31,963 nt of DNA from Oscillospiraceae bacterium (GCA_016296485.1 JAEDJF010000003.1:1-31963); one strand, 5' to 3'; counted from the stretch's first letter, positions 1 through 7,183 are shown. The notes: generated from the letters alone by a model not told the origin. Numbers and translations: made by a program.

Positions 1-40
1 TAATAGTATACCACCTCTATGGAATCTTTACAATTTTTAT

Positions 41-48
41 GGTACAAT
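41..48 (+). promoter_or_regulatory. possible extended -10 of the ppx/gppA promoter
   Basis: TGG followed by TACAAT at 43-48 makes an extended -10 about 30 bases before the ATG at 81. The -35 around 20-25 (TGGAAT) is poor, so the call rests on the extended -10 alone. The window edge prevents checking for an upstream gene that could be cotranscribed. Confidence 0.4.
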
Positions 49-80
49 ATTTTCGTAAATTTTTTTCGGAGGCGGGGTTT

Positions 81-1019
81 ATGCGCATCGGCATTATTGA
101 TTTCGGTACGAACACTTTGCGGCTCGACATTTTTGAGACGGAGGAAGGCGCCTACCGCAGTATATACGACAACGCGATTTTTTCGCGGATAATTGAAAAC
201 ACGGAGGGTGCAAGCCTTTCACAGGACGGCATTGAACACGTCATACAGGCAATTGAGGAGCACCAGTCCGCCTGCCGCCACTATCGCTGCGACCGGGTGG
301 AATGTTTCGCGACGGCGTCCCTTCGCTACATTGACAACGCGGAAAGCGTACTCGAACAGGTGGAGTTCAGAACCGGCGTTAAAATCAAAATGATAAGCGG
401 AAACGAGGAGGCGGAGTACGACTTTCGGGCGCTTAAAAGCGTTTCAAAGGCGCAAAGCGGCGTCGGCTGCGACCTCGGCGGCGGAAGTATGCAGCTTTTC
501 GTCTTTGATGAAAAGGGTCCCGCCAAAAGCGCCAGCTTCCCCCTCGGGAGCAGCCGGATAGCGAAGCAGTTCGTTTCCGGGGCGATTCCGACGGCTTCGG
601 AAATTGAGAATATCAAAAATGAGGTCAAAAAACAGCTCTCCGACGCGGGCTTTTCGCCCGCGAACGGAAGCCTTTCCGCCATGGGCGGGACGGCTAAAGC
701 CGTCAAAAGGCTTTTCGGGAGCGTGCTCAAAATCGAGGGAGCAATTTCCGTTTCGGAGCTTTCGGGCTTTTTAAAAGCCGCCGCCGAAGCGCCGGAGGAG
801 ACCCTTGAACTTCTGGAGGACGTTGAGCCGAAAAGAGCCCGCACCCTTGTTCCGGGAGCGGCGGTGCTTGCAGGAATAATGGAATTTATGGGCTTCGGCA
901 AAATGGAGGTTTACTCCGTCGGCGTTCGCGAAGGCTTCCTTGAAAAGATACTTGAGGAGGACAAAGGCGGCGGCGAGCCGGGGCTTCTTGATATTATTCT
1001 CGGGAGCATCGGGAAATAA
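81..1019 (+). CDS. Ppx/GppA family phosphatase (exopolyphosphatase or pppGpp phosphatase)
   Basis: A 312-residue protein of the actin-fold Ppx/GppA family, which removes terminal phosphates from polyphosphate or pppGpp in the cytoplasm. Visible motifs in order: the first phosphate loop GIIDFGTNTLRL at the N-terminus, the ATASLR segment, the SGNEEAEYDF segment holding the catalytic Glu, the second phosphate loop DLGGGSMQL, the MGGTAKA adenosine-type motif and a C-terminal GVREGFL. This is the short bacterial form, carrying only the Ppx/GppA core and no C-terminal HD domain. The ATG at 81 is preferred over an in-frame upstream ATG at 39, because GGAGGCGGG sits just before it and the family motif follows at once. 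It stands alone, with a terminator behind it. Substrate cannot be decided from sequence, and no ppk or relA gene is in the window. Confidence 0.9.
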   Translation: MRIGIIDFGTNTLRLDIFETEEGAYRSIYDNAIFSRIIENTEGASLSQDGIEHVIQAIEEHQSACRHYRCDRVECFATASLRYIDNAESVLEQVEFRTGVKIKMISGNEEAEYDFRALKSVSKAQSGVGCDLGGGSMQLFVFDEKGPAKSASFPLGSSRIAKQFVSGAIPTASEIENIKNEVKKQLSDAGFSPANGSLSAMGGTAKAVKRLFGSVLKIEGAISVSELSGFLKAAAEAPEETLELLEDVEPKRARTLVPGAAVLAGIMEFMGFGKMEVYSVGVREGFLEKILEEDKGGGEPGLLDIILGSIGK

Positions 1020-1030
1020 ATAAGCGCAAA

Positions 1031-1060
1031 AAAAGCGGCGGGCTTTGCCCGCCGCTTTTT
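1031..1060. terminator. bidirectional intrinsic terminator
   Basis: A 13-bp stem, AAAAGCGGCGGGC pairing with GCCCGCCGCTTTT around a TTT loop, has T runs on both strands. It lies between the convergent ends of the Ppx/GppA gene and the 1060-1575 gene and can serve both. Confidence 0.9.
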
Positions 1061-1575
1061 TATTTAAACATTATTCCAAATAGGTTTGCAAGGGCGTTCC
1101 AGGTCGTTCTGTCGAGGGTTCCGTCCTCATAAAGGGTGTCCGAACGCTCCTGCAAATACTTAAGGTTTTTCGAGGTCACGGCGTCGTTTATTCCGTTGAC
1201 TTCAAGGTCGGTGAAGCCGCTGTAAAGGGTAGCAAGGAATTTGAGCATCGACTGGGCAAAAAACACGGACCAGCACTCCTCCCCCTCACAGGCGAGATGG
1301 CTTTCGTCGTTCAAAAACGGCATAATGGGGCTTGCCGGGGCGTTAAGCTCAATAAAAGTCCCGGCGTCGTTCATAAGATTATCCCAGGTTTCTTTATTAA
1401 CGACGCCCGTCGGCGCGAAGCCCTTATTCCTTTGGTACTCGGAGACGGAGTTCGCCGTTTCGTCACCGTAGATTCCGTCCTCGAAAACCTCGGGCACCTC
1501 TATTCCGTTTCTGTTTAGTATTCTTAAGGCTCTTTGAATCCGCCTTACGTGAGTTTCGTGGTCGTTTTGCGGCAT
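1060..1575 (-). CDS. small double peptidoglycan-binding protein
   Basis: A 171-residue protein made of two peptidoglycan-binding type 1 modules. The first (about residues 8-70) has the usual VRRIQRAL start, the DGIYGDET turn and the ATGVV-like end read here as PTGVVNKETWDNL. The second (about 105-165) is degenerate but ends in DGTLDRTTWNAL. No signal peptide or membrane segment is visible, so the route to the wall is unclear. The ATG at 1575 follows AACAGGAGGAAAGAA. A longer open frame reaching back into the upstream gene has no such site. It lies 13 bases after the SpoIID-like gene and is the last gene of that set before a terminator. A spore or cell-wall role is inferred from its modules and neighbours only. 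Confidence 0.8.
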   Translation of the reverse strand: MPQNDHETHVRRIQRALRILNRNGIEVPEVFEDGIYGDETANSVSEYQRNKGFAPTGVVNKETWDNLMNDAGTFIELNAPASPIMPFLNDESHLACEGEECWSVFFAQSMLKFLATLYSGFTDLEVNGINDAVTSKNLKYLQERSDTLYEDGTLDRTTWNALANLFGIMFK

Positions 1576-1588
1576 TTCTTTCCTCCTG

Positions 1589-2731
1589 TTATGAAATATT
1601 GTAGCCCGGGTACTGTCCGACGTTGGGGACGTTAAGGACTTCGTTGAAATACTTTTGCGGCGTCGTTTTAAGGATTCCGACGTATGCGTCATAAAGCGCG
1701 TTCCAGGTTGCCCTTCCCACCACTCCGTCGGGGGTGAGCCCCCAGACTTTCTGGAAATTTATCACCTGGTCCTCGGTGCTCTGGTCAAACTGTCCGGTCA
1801 CGTCAACGGTTCCGACCTCATTATAGAAAGTACCGATTACGTTTATGAAATACTGCAAAAGCTCCACCTGTTCGCCGGTGCTTCCCATTTTAAGAGGCTC
1901 AACGAACTGCTTTGGAATATTGGAAAGAAGCTCGCCCTCGCCGTAAAGCTCCGCCATTCTTTTGACCGAGGCGTAGATGAACGATATTCTGTACCAGGTG
2001 GCTTCGCCGACGATTCCGTCCGGGGTGAGGTTAAATATGCGCTGGAACTCTTTTACCGCCGCTTCGGTCTCGTCGCCGAAAATTCCGTCCGCGGGATAGA
2101 TTCGGGGAATCGCCGGGTAGTTGTTTCCTATTCTGTTGAGGCTGCGCTGGATAAGCTCCACGTTATAGCCCCTTGAGCCTTTCCGAAGCGGCGTACCCGG
2201 ATAGGAGTCCACATAGGGGAGAATCGGAGCGATTTTTATATTTATATCGTCGCCGTAATAATACTGGAGTATCTCAAATGGGGTCATTCCCTGATTTGCG
2301 AGGGTGACTGTCCCCCACTGGGAAAGCCCGGCGCAGGTGACGGTGGTGCCGTTGCAGTACTCCGTGAAATACGGGTTCTGGTACCCCTGCCGCACGACGT
2401 AGCGGTTAAAAATTTCGTCAACAATCTCGCTTATGTTTTCAAAAATGTTGCGCCCTTTTATAAATTTCTGGTCGTAGCTGGTGGAGGCGGTTATATCGAA
2501 GGGGTAGCCGCGGCTCCTGTACCACTCGGTATATACCCTGTTGAGGGCAAAGGACACCTGGGCGTATACGTTGGCGCGTATGGCGTTTTCGGGCCAGGTC
2601 GGATAGATTTCGCTCGAGGCGACGTTTTTTATATATTCCGGGAAGGAGACGGTGACGTTTTCCGCGTTCGAGTCCGGAGGACCGAGGTGTACCGTTATAA
2701 ATGCCGGGACGGCAACGTAGCTTTTAACCAT
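1589..2731 (-). CDS. SpoIID-like lytic transglycosylase domain with two peptidoglycan-binding domains
   Basis: A 380-residue protein. Residues about 25-165 match the SpoIID/LytB pattern: EYIKNVASSEIYPTWPENA carries the likely catalytic Glu41, and the end reads CAGLSQWGTVTLANQG, where SpoIID has GMSQWGA. Two peptidoglycan-binding type 1 domains follow (about 185-250 and 280-345), each ending TPDGIVG/TPDGVVG plus ATW. SpoIID cleaves glycan strands during engulfment of the forespore. This architecture, catalytic part first and no N-terminal signal or membrane anchor, is unlike SpoIID itself and resembles a family common in gut Clostridia. The start at 2731 is backed by CCGGAGGTAATAACA and overlaps the upstream gene by 8 bases, which suggests translational coupling. 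The 13-base gap to the next gene indicates one operon. Enzyme activity is inferred. Confidence 0.8.
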   Translation of the reverse strand: MVKSYVAVPAFITVHLGPPDSNAENVTVSFPEYIKNVASSEIYPTWPENAIRANVYAQVSFALNRVYTEWYRSRGYPFDITASTSYDQKFIKGRNIFENISEIVDEIFNRYVVRQGYQNPYFTEYCNGTTVTCAGLSQWGTVTLANQGMTPFEILQYYYGDDINIKIAPILPYVDSYPGTPLRKGSRGYNVELIQRSLNRIGNNYPAIPRIYPADGIFGDETEAAVKEFQRIFNLTPDGIVGEATWYRISFIYASVKRMAELYGEGELLSNIPKQFVEPLKMGSTGEQVELLQYFINVIGTFYNEVGTVDVTGQFDQSTEDQVINFQKVWGLTPDGVVGRATWNALYDAYVGILKTTPQKYFNEVLNVPNVGQYPGYNIS

Positions 2732-3845
2732 TGTTATTACCTCCGGAAAGATCTTCGGGCAGCGGTATGAGTTCCAGCTCAAGAAGGGACGTTTCGCCGC
2801 CGAAAACGTCCACCGGGCGGTTTATCACCGGGTAGTAGCCGAAGCTCTTTGCGCTCACGTAGTAGGTCACAAAGGGTCCCAAATCCCCCGGCGACTGGGA
2901 AAGGGTGCGGCTCACGGTCCTCACCTTGACGGGCTCCGTGCGCCCGCTCTGGTTCGTCGTTAGCACCGCCACCAGTTCCTGGCGGCTGTCGTGGTCGTGC
3001 TCGTCAAGGCGGTCAATAACCACCGTCGCGCCGCTTATGGGAATTGCGTCCCTTCCGGAATTGGTGCTAACAACGATGTAGCCGCTGTCATAGGGAATAT
3101 GGGACCGGGCGGTGTTCCCGTCCCCGATAAAGATTTTCCCCTCGTTTTCCTCGGGCGGAAGGGGCTCGTTTTCCTCCCGCTCCCTGAACTCCTCAAGTTC
3201 CTCCCGCCGGGGAGCGGCTTCTCCGGCTCGGAGCTCACGGTTTTGGGGAATTTCCGCCGTCGGCGGAATCCCGGGGGATCTTTCCCCGGGTTGATTTCCC
3301 CGGGACTCGGGCTCCGGCTGCGAGGTCTCCCGTGGAAAAAAGGCGGGCTCGCGGCGCTCAGCCTGTTCCTGCGGCATTGGCTCGAAGTTTTGGGTCTCCC
3401 TTTGGAATTGAGCCTGTTCCCGACGTTCCGTCTGCCCCTGCGGCATTGGCTCAAAGTTTTGGGACTCCCTTTGTGGCGGGGCGGCTTCCAGCCGCTCGCC
3501 CTGCTCCGTGAAACGCTCGAAGCCCCGAGGCATCTGTTCCGACTGCTCGAATCTCTGGGTCTCCATCTGGAATGGAGTCTGCTCCCGGCGCTCCGATTGT
3601 TCCTGCGGCATCTGTTCTAATCTTTGAATTTCCTCCGGGAACGGAACGGGCTCAAGTTCCGGCGGAGCCGGGGTTTCAAGGGATATATTCTCCGGCTCGG
3701 CGGCGGGGGTTCCCGTTCCGCCCCTCACAGGTTCCTCGTCCTCCTCTATTTTGCGGCGAAGCCCATAGGCTTCGCGCATTTCGCGCTCGTAGCGCTCAAT
3801 CATACTGTTAAAATCCGAATATCTTTCGTTATAAATTTTAAGCAC
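2724..3845 (-). CDS. acidic Gln/Glu/Arg-rich repeat protein with C-terminal beta-sandwich domain
   Basis: A 373-residue protein not assigned to a named family. It has a charged helical N-terminus (1-45), a low-complexity middle (50-240) with imperfect repeats of about 22 residues built on MPQxQxERREQ...ETQxFEP (near 79-101, 134-155 and 157-178, with a degenerate copy at 104-132), and a C-terminal domain (about 255-360) with GYIVVSTNSG, PISGATVVI and FGYYPV, like carboxypeptidase-regulatory or pilus-type beta sandwiches. No signal peptide is seen. It overlaps the SpoIID-like gene by 8 bases and leads the three-gene set. The start is uncertain: GTG at 3843-3845 is almost touching its AAAGAGG, and an ATG at 3803 is the alternative but has no better site. 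The repeat region probably acts as a spacer or interaction arm. Confidence 0.7.
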   Translation of the reverse strand: MLKIYNERYSDFNSMIERYEREMREAYGLRRKIEEDEEPVRGGTGTPAAEPENISLETPAPPELEPVPFPEEIQRLEQMPQEQSERREQTPFQMETQRFEQSEQMPRGFERFTEQGERLEAAPPQRESQNFEPMPQGQTERREQAQFQRETQNFEPMPQEQAERREPAFFPRETSQPEPESRGNQPGERSPGIPPTAEIPQNRELRAGEAAPRREELEEFREREENEPLPPEENEGKIFIGDGNTARSHIPYDSGYIVVSTNSGRDAIPISGATVVIDRLDEHDHDSRQELVAVLTTNQSGRTEPVKVRTVSRTLSQSPGDLGPFVTYYVSAKSFGYYPVINRPVDVFGGETSLLELELIPLPEDLSGGNNNG

Positions 3846-3860
3846 CCTCTTTCTCGTAAC

Positions 3861-3890
3861 ATCTTATGAAAGTCGGGCACATTATTATTC
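3861..3890 (-). promoter_or_regulatory. candidate sporulation sigma-E-type promoter
   Basis: On the minus strand GAATAAT, 15 bases, then CATAAGAT fits the B. subtilis sigma-E pattern (a -35 like KMATATT and a -10 like CATAnnnT) in 6 of 7 positions at -35. It lies just before the repeat-protein gene. It would leave a very short leader before the GTG at 3845, which weakens the call or favours a later start. Confidence 0.25.
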
Positions 3891-3953
3891 GGAAAACAAA
3901 TCAAAAGCAAAATGAATATACTGTAATACTAAATTTTGAAGGACGATGATTTT

Positions 3954-4478
3954 ATGTATAGGGACAACAGACATATTGATTTCATTTCGATTTTAAACGG
4001 GCTTCCCGCCGCCGTCGCCGACATTTACGGCGACGGAGAGCACCGGGAAATAAACGGCACCGTGCGGTTTTACCGGGCGCCGAGGGGCGTTCTCGTCCGG
4101 GCGGAAATTTCCGGGCTTCCCGCTCCCATCGGAAGATGCGAAAGCCCGGTTTTCGGTTTTCATATCCACGAAGGCGCAAAATGCTCCGGCCGCGAGGGCG
4201 GCTCGTTTTCGGACACAATGGCGCACTATAATCCCGACGGCTGTCCCCACCCGCACCACGCCGGGGACCTTCCGCCGCTTTTCGGAAACGGGGGCTTCGC
4301 CTTTTCGGTTTTCCTCACCGACCGGTTCACGGCGGACGAAATTATCGGAAGGACCGTTATAATCCATTCGGACCCGGACGATTTCACCACCCAGCCTTCG
4401 GGAAATTCCGGCAAGAAAATCGCCTGCGGCGAAATCCGCGCCTACGGGCGAAGGGGTGAGCTCGGGCAGTTCTTTTAA
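3954..4478 (+). CDS. Cu/Zn superoxide dismutase family protein, no signal peptide
   Basis: A 174-residue protein of the SodC family, which disproportionates superoxide. The ligands can be placed: GFHIHEG for two copper histidines, a Cys shortly after (AKC), AHYNP for the bridging His, CPHPHHAGD for the zinc His and Asp, VIIHSDPDDF for the last copper His, and GNSGKKIACGEI with the second disulfide Cys. The metal site and disulfide therefore look intact. The start is the ATG at 3954 behind GAAGGACGATGAT; a TTG at 3936 would add six residues. Neither form has a signal peptide or lipobox, unusual because bacterial SodC is mostly exported. It is a single gene on the plus strand between the wall-binding set and the ArsR gene. 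The SodC symbol is withheld because close relatives include non-catalytic forms. Confidence 0.85.
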   Translation: MYRDNRHIDFISILNGLPAAVADIYGDGEHREINGTVRFYRAPRGVLVRAEISGLPAPIGRCESPVFGFHIHEGAKCSGREGGSFSDTMAHYNPDGCPHPHHAGDLPPLFGNGGFAFSVFLTDRFTADEIIGRTVIIHSDPDDFTTQPSGNSGKKIACGEIRAYGRRGELGQFF

Positions 4479-4514
4479 TAAATCGCAATTTATTCATCTC
4501 GATTTTCTTTCCCA

Positions 4515-4545
4515 TTGAGCGTTTTTGCGAAAACCGTGGTATAAT
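4515..4545 (+). promoter_or_regulatory. promoter for the arsR-nitroreductase pair
   Basis: An extended -10 TGGTATAAT (4537-4545) with TTGAGC at 4515-4520. The 19-base spacer is long, but the extended -10 compensates. The predicted start is about 15-20 bases before the GTG at 4570. Confidence 0.6.
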
Positions 4546-4569
4546 GGTTTAAACGAATGAGCGAAGGCG

Positions 4570-4941
4570 GTGAAAAAACTGAAGGGTTTTGAAAATGAAA
4601 TCGGAAAGCTCGCAAAGGAATTTGAGGACTGCCGAAGCGTTCTTCTCGCCCTCGGCGACGAAAACCGCCAGCACCTCATTCTCGAAATGATGCAGATGGG
4701 AAACTGCGCGGGAGTCATGGTCGGAGACATCACCGAGCGCACCCACCTTTCCCGCCCGGCGGTTTCCCACCACATACGGATTCTCAAGGACGCGGGGCTC
4801 GTCAAAATGCGCCGGGAGGGTACGAAAAATTACTACTATTTCGACGCCGACGCAAAAGCCATGAACGGACTTTTGAGCATGCTCGAGCACGCGAAAGAAA
4901 TTATGGAGAATCTTCCGGACAGAAGCGGAGAAAATCAGTAA
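4570..4941 (+). CDS. ArsR-family winged-helix transcriptional regulator
   Basis: A 123-residue DNA-binding regulator. The winged helix spans about residues 22-95: LALGDENRQHLILEMM, the recognition segment HLSRPAVSHHIRILKDAGL, and the wing VKMRREGTKNYYYF. Family members repress a nearby operon and release it on sensing metal, redox or other signals. The classical arsenic/cadmium motif (ELCVCDL at the third helix) is missing; here the equivalent reads AGVMVGDI with no Cys pair, so this is not a standard metal sensor. The start is GTG at 4570, with GAAGG close in front; an overlapping ATG at 4557 is out of frame. The nitroreductase starts 21 bases downstream, so the two very likely form one transcript and the nitroreductase is the probable target. 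Confidence 0.88.
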   Translation: MKKLKGFENEIGKLAKEFEDCRSVLLALGDENRQHLILEMMQMGNCAGVMVGDITERTHLSRPAVSHHIRILKDAGLVKMRREGTKNYYYFDADAKAMNGLLSMLEHAKEIMENLPDRSGENQ

Positions 4942-4962
4942 AAAGGAGCGTTTTAAAGAAGA

Positions 4963-5616
4963 ATGGATATTTTTGAAGCAATGGAAAAGCGCCACAGCGT
5001 AAGACAGTACATCGAAAAGCCCCTCGGGGCAGAAGAAGCTCTTGCCCTCAGCGAAGAGATAAAGCTTTGCAACGAGGAAAGCGGACTTCATATCCAGCTC
5101 GTCAAAGACGAGCCGAAAGCCTTCAGCGGATTTATGGCGCACTACGGGAAATTCAGCGGAGTTACGAACTATATTGCCCTCGTCGGACCGAAAGGTCCGG
5201 ACCTTGACGAAAAATGCGGCTACTACGGCGAAAGGCTCGTTCTTAAAGCGCAGGAGCTTGGGCTCAACACCTGCTGGGTCGCCCTGACTTACAGCAAAAT
5301 CCCCGGCGCCTTCAAGGTAGAAAAAGGCGAAGCCCTCACCGTCGTAATTGCCCTGGGCTACGGAAAGACCGAGGGAGTTCCCCATAAATCCAAAGTGCCG
5401 GAGGAGGTAAGCAACGTATCCGCCGGCTCCCCCGAATGGTTCAAAAACGGGGTTCGGGCGGCGCTTCTTGCTCCGACGGCGGTCAACCAGCAAAAATTTT
5501 ACTTCACCCTCGAAAACGGAAAGGTGACCGCGAAAGCAAAAACGGCTTTTTACAGCAAGGTTGACCTCGGAATCGCGAAGTACCATTTCGAGCTCGGAGC
5601 GGAAAGAAAAATCTAA
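4963..5616 (+). CDS. nitroreductase-family flavoprotein (TM1586 type)
   Basis: A 217-residue FMN-binding oxidoreductase of the nitroreductase superfamily. The N-terminus IFEAMEKRHSVRQY is the typical FMN phosphate-binding start. GLNTCWVALTYSKIPGAF and the later WFKNGVRAALLAPTAVNQQKFYF match the second half of the duplicated fold seen in TM1586-like members. Such enzymes reduce nitro compounds, quinones or flavins with NAD(P)H; the real substrate is unknown. It starts at ATG 4963 after AAAAGGAGCG, 21 bases behind the ArsR gene, and is followed by a terminator. No signal peptide is present, so it is cytoplasmic. Confidence 0.88.
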   Translation: MDIFEAMEKRHSVRQYIEKPLGAEEALALSEEIKLCNEESGLHIQLVKDEPKAFSGFMAHYGKFSGVTNYIALVGPKGPDLDEKCGYYGERLVLKAQELGLNTCWVALTYSKIPGAFKVEKGEALTVVIALGYGKTEGVPHKSKVPEEVSNVSAGSPEWFKNGVRAALLAPTAVNQQKFYFTLENGKVTAKAKTAFYSKVDLGIAKYHFELGAERKI

Positions 5617-5629
5617 AGAAATTATGTAA

Positions 5630-5660
5630 CCGGGCGCCCCAGGGCGTCCGGAATTTTTTT
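5630..5660 (+). terminator. intrinsic terminator after the nitroreductase
   Basis: A ten-base arm CCGGGCGCCC pairs with GGGCGTCCGG (one G-U pair), followed by AA and seven T at 5654-5660. The T run overlaps the stop codon of the convergent vWA gene. Confidence 0.8.
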
Positions 5661-7032
5661 AGATAGTGGCTTTGCAGCACTCAAAGTCGTTATCCACGTA
5701 GTGGGCGATGAATCTCGCTTTGAACTTTCTCTTGCCGCAGATGTCGTCGGTATCGCCGGCGACGCTCAAATCCTCGGGAAGAACGAATTTGATGCAGCGC
5801 ACCAGAACGTCCCGGCAGCCGTTCATATTGTGGGCGGGAACGGTGACGGTTTTAAGCCCGCGCTTGTGCTCCTTGCCCTTGTCGTCCACCTCGGTCAGAA
5901 TCACCGCGAGAGCGACGCGCTTATGGGGGCAGACCCGTTTAAGCGTCACGTCAAGCTGGAGCACCCGCCCGAGGGACTCAAGCTCGACTTCGCCCACGTC
6001 GAACTCAACCGTATCCTCGCAGCCTTCGCTTTCGATGTCCACGGGGTGGGGGCATTCCTCCGGGATTACTACCGTTCCGCAGTCCACCTCGATTTCCGGG
6101 GACGGGAAAACCACGACGTTGCCCTCGTGGTCATCGTAGGTCACTTCCTCATTGACTTCAAGCGTTCCGGTGCAGGGACCCACGTGCTCCACTGTAAACT
6201 CAAAGGTTGCTCCCTCGCTCCCCTTTACGCCGAGCTCTTCTATTGTCCAGCGGACCTTCCGGTCGTTGACGAGGGTGGCGGTTCCTTTAGTCGGCGTTCC
6301 GACGTCGGTTATCTTGAAGCAGGGAACGACCAGGTCCTCAATCACTATATCCGTCGCGCCGGGTTTTGTAATATTTCTCGCAAGGTCCTCGAAAAGCTTT
6401 TCAAGCTCCTCGTCGTTGGGAGTTATGGCGACGAAAGCGGAATCCGGGTCGGACGCCCAGTCGCGTATCGCGTCCTCGTCAATTCCGCCGTTGCCGGAAA
6501 GACCGATGACGTAAATTATCACGCCCTGCGCCTTGGCGGCGGTGGCGACGACGTTCGCGTCCCCGCCGACGGTCGTTTCGCCGTCCGTGAACATTACCAT
6601 AACTTTGGCGTTATTGGACATTGGATTAAAAAGCTGGAGCGCTTTTATAAAGGCGTCCTCGTGGTTGGTAGCTCCTCCGGAGGTAAGCGCGTCAACCGCC
6701 GCTTTAAGGTCCGCAACGGAAGTTATAAGCTGGGTATCCTGGGTCGCGGTATTGGCGAAGCTCACGATTCCGATATGGCTCCCGGAGCCGATTTGACCGT
6801 CCTGCGCCCCGTCGGTCGCCTCGTCGATTATATCAATAAATTTTTTTGCCCCTTTTTTAAGATTTTCAAGGGGTCTTCCCGCCATGCTCCCGGAGCGGTC
6901 GAGAATAAGGACGATATCCGTGGGGTTCCCCACGATGTCCGGCTCCGCCGCAAGGGAAAGTTTTATTTTGAACTCGCCGCCGCAGTTAATTTTCTGGGTG
7001 CTGAGTTCCTTATTGGAGTTTGTTATACCCAT
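5659..7032 (-). CDS. von Willebrand factor A domain protein, cysteine-rich, leaderless
   Basis: A 457-residue protein. Residues about 38-220 form a vWA domain with a complete metal-ion-dependent adhesion site: DRSGS at 45-49, the Thr in GGATNHEDAF near 122 and TDGETT from 149. Residues about 225-320 look like a beta-rich domain, and 325-457 is a second part rich in Cys (twelve Cys in the whole protein, including a CC pair near the end). There is no signal peptide, sortase motif or membrane segment. vWA domains bind protein partners through a metal ion; the partner is unknown. The ATG at 7032 is chosen because GGAAAGGAAGG precedes it; an open frame continues upstream to 7206 with no such site and would run into the promoter region of the neighbouring gene. 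It stands alone. A coat or surface role is possible but not shown. Confidence 0.85.
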   Translation of the reverse strand: MGITNSNKELSTQKINCGGEFKIKLSLAAEPDIVGNPTDIVLILDRSGSMAGRPLENLKKGAKKFIDIIDEATDGAQDGQIGSGSHIGIVSFANTATQDTQLITSVADLKAAVDALTSGGATNHEDAFIKALQLFNPMSNNAKVMVMFTDGETTVGGDANVVATAAKAQGVIIYVIGLSGNGGIDEDAIRDWASDPDSAFVAITPNDEELEKLFEDLARNITKPGATDIVIEDLVVPCFKITDVGTPTKGTATLVNDRKVRWTIEELGVKGSEGATFEFTVEHVGPCTGTLEVNEEVTYDDHEGNVVVFPSPEIEVDCGTVVIPEECPHPVDIESEGCEDTVEFDVGEVELESLGRVLQLDVTLKRVCPHKRVALAVILTEVDDKGKEHKRGLKTVTVPAHNMNGCRDVLVRCIKFVLPEDLSVAGDTDDICGKRKFKARFIAHYVDNDFECCKATI

Positions 7033-7049
7033 TAAGTTCCTTCCTTTCC

Positions 7050-7074
7050 GAGCCCTAAATATCATTAAGGGCTC
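7050..7074 (-). other. hairpin in the vWA gene leader
   Basis: A perfect 7-bp inverted repeat, GAGCCCT with AGGGCTC around an 11-base A/T loop, lies directly upstream of the ribosome binding site of the vWA gene. It could affect mRNA stability or translation. Confidence 0.45.
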
Positions 7075-7151
7075 CATACAATATATGAAAGGCTTCCCCG
7101 GGAGGGCACGAAGAAGACGAAACGGGACAAAGCGGCGGTTTTCGGAGCTTA

Positions 7152-7183
7152 TTGACAACAAATAAGCCTTGTGATAGTATAAT
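7152..7183 (+). promoter_or_regulatory. promoter for the MFS transporter gene
   Basis: TTGACA at 7152-7157 is a perfect -35. The -10 is either TAGTAT at 7175-7180 (17-base spacer) or the better TATAAT at 7178-7183 (20-base spacer). A 6-bp hairpin (TGCCGC, loop CTTT, GCGGCA; 7190-7205) would sit at the very 5' end of the transcript. Confidence 0.65.

Noticed and set aside
3369..3473. Direct repeats that might suggest a CRISPR array
   Set aside because: They are in-frame, imperfect, adjacent protein repeats at a 69-bp period with no unique spacers.
4549..5586. Open frame of about 345 codons antisense to the ArsR and nitroreductase genes
   Set aside because: The plus-strand genes have promoter, ribosome binding sites and recognisable domains. 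The antisense frame has none.
5630..5660. Terminator for the vWA gene on the minus strand
   Set aside because: The hairpin has a T run only on the plus side, and the minus side continues GGTTACATAATTT, so no clear terminator for vWA is claimed.
5701..7035. Long open frame (about 444 codons) antisense to the vWA gene
   Set aside because: It mirrors the codon pattern of the real gene, has no family motif and no convincing ribosome binding site. The minus-strand frame has a full vWA domain.
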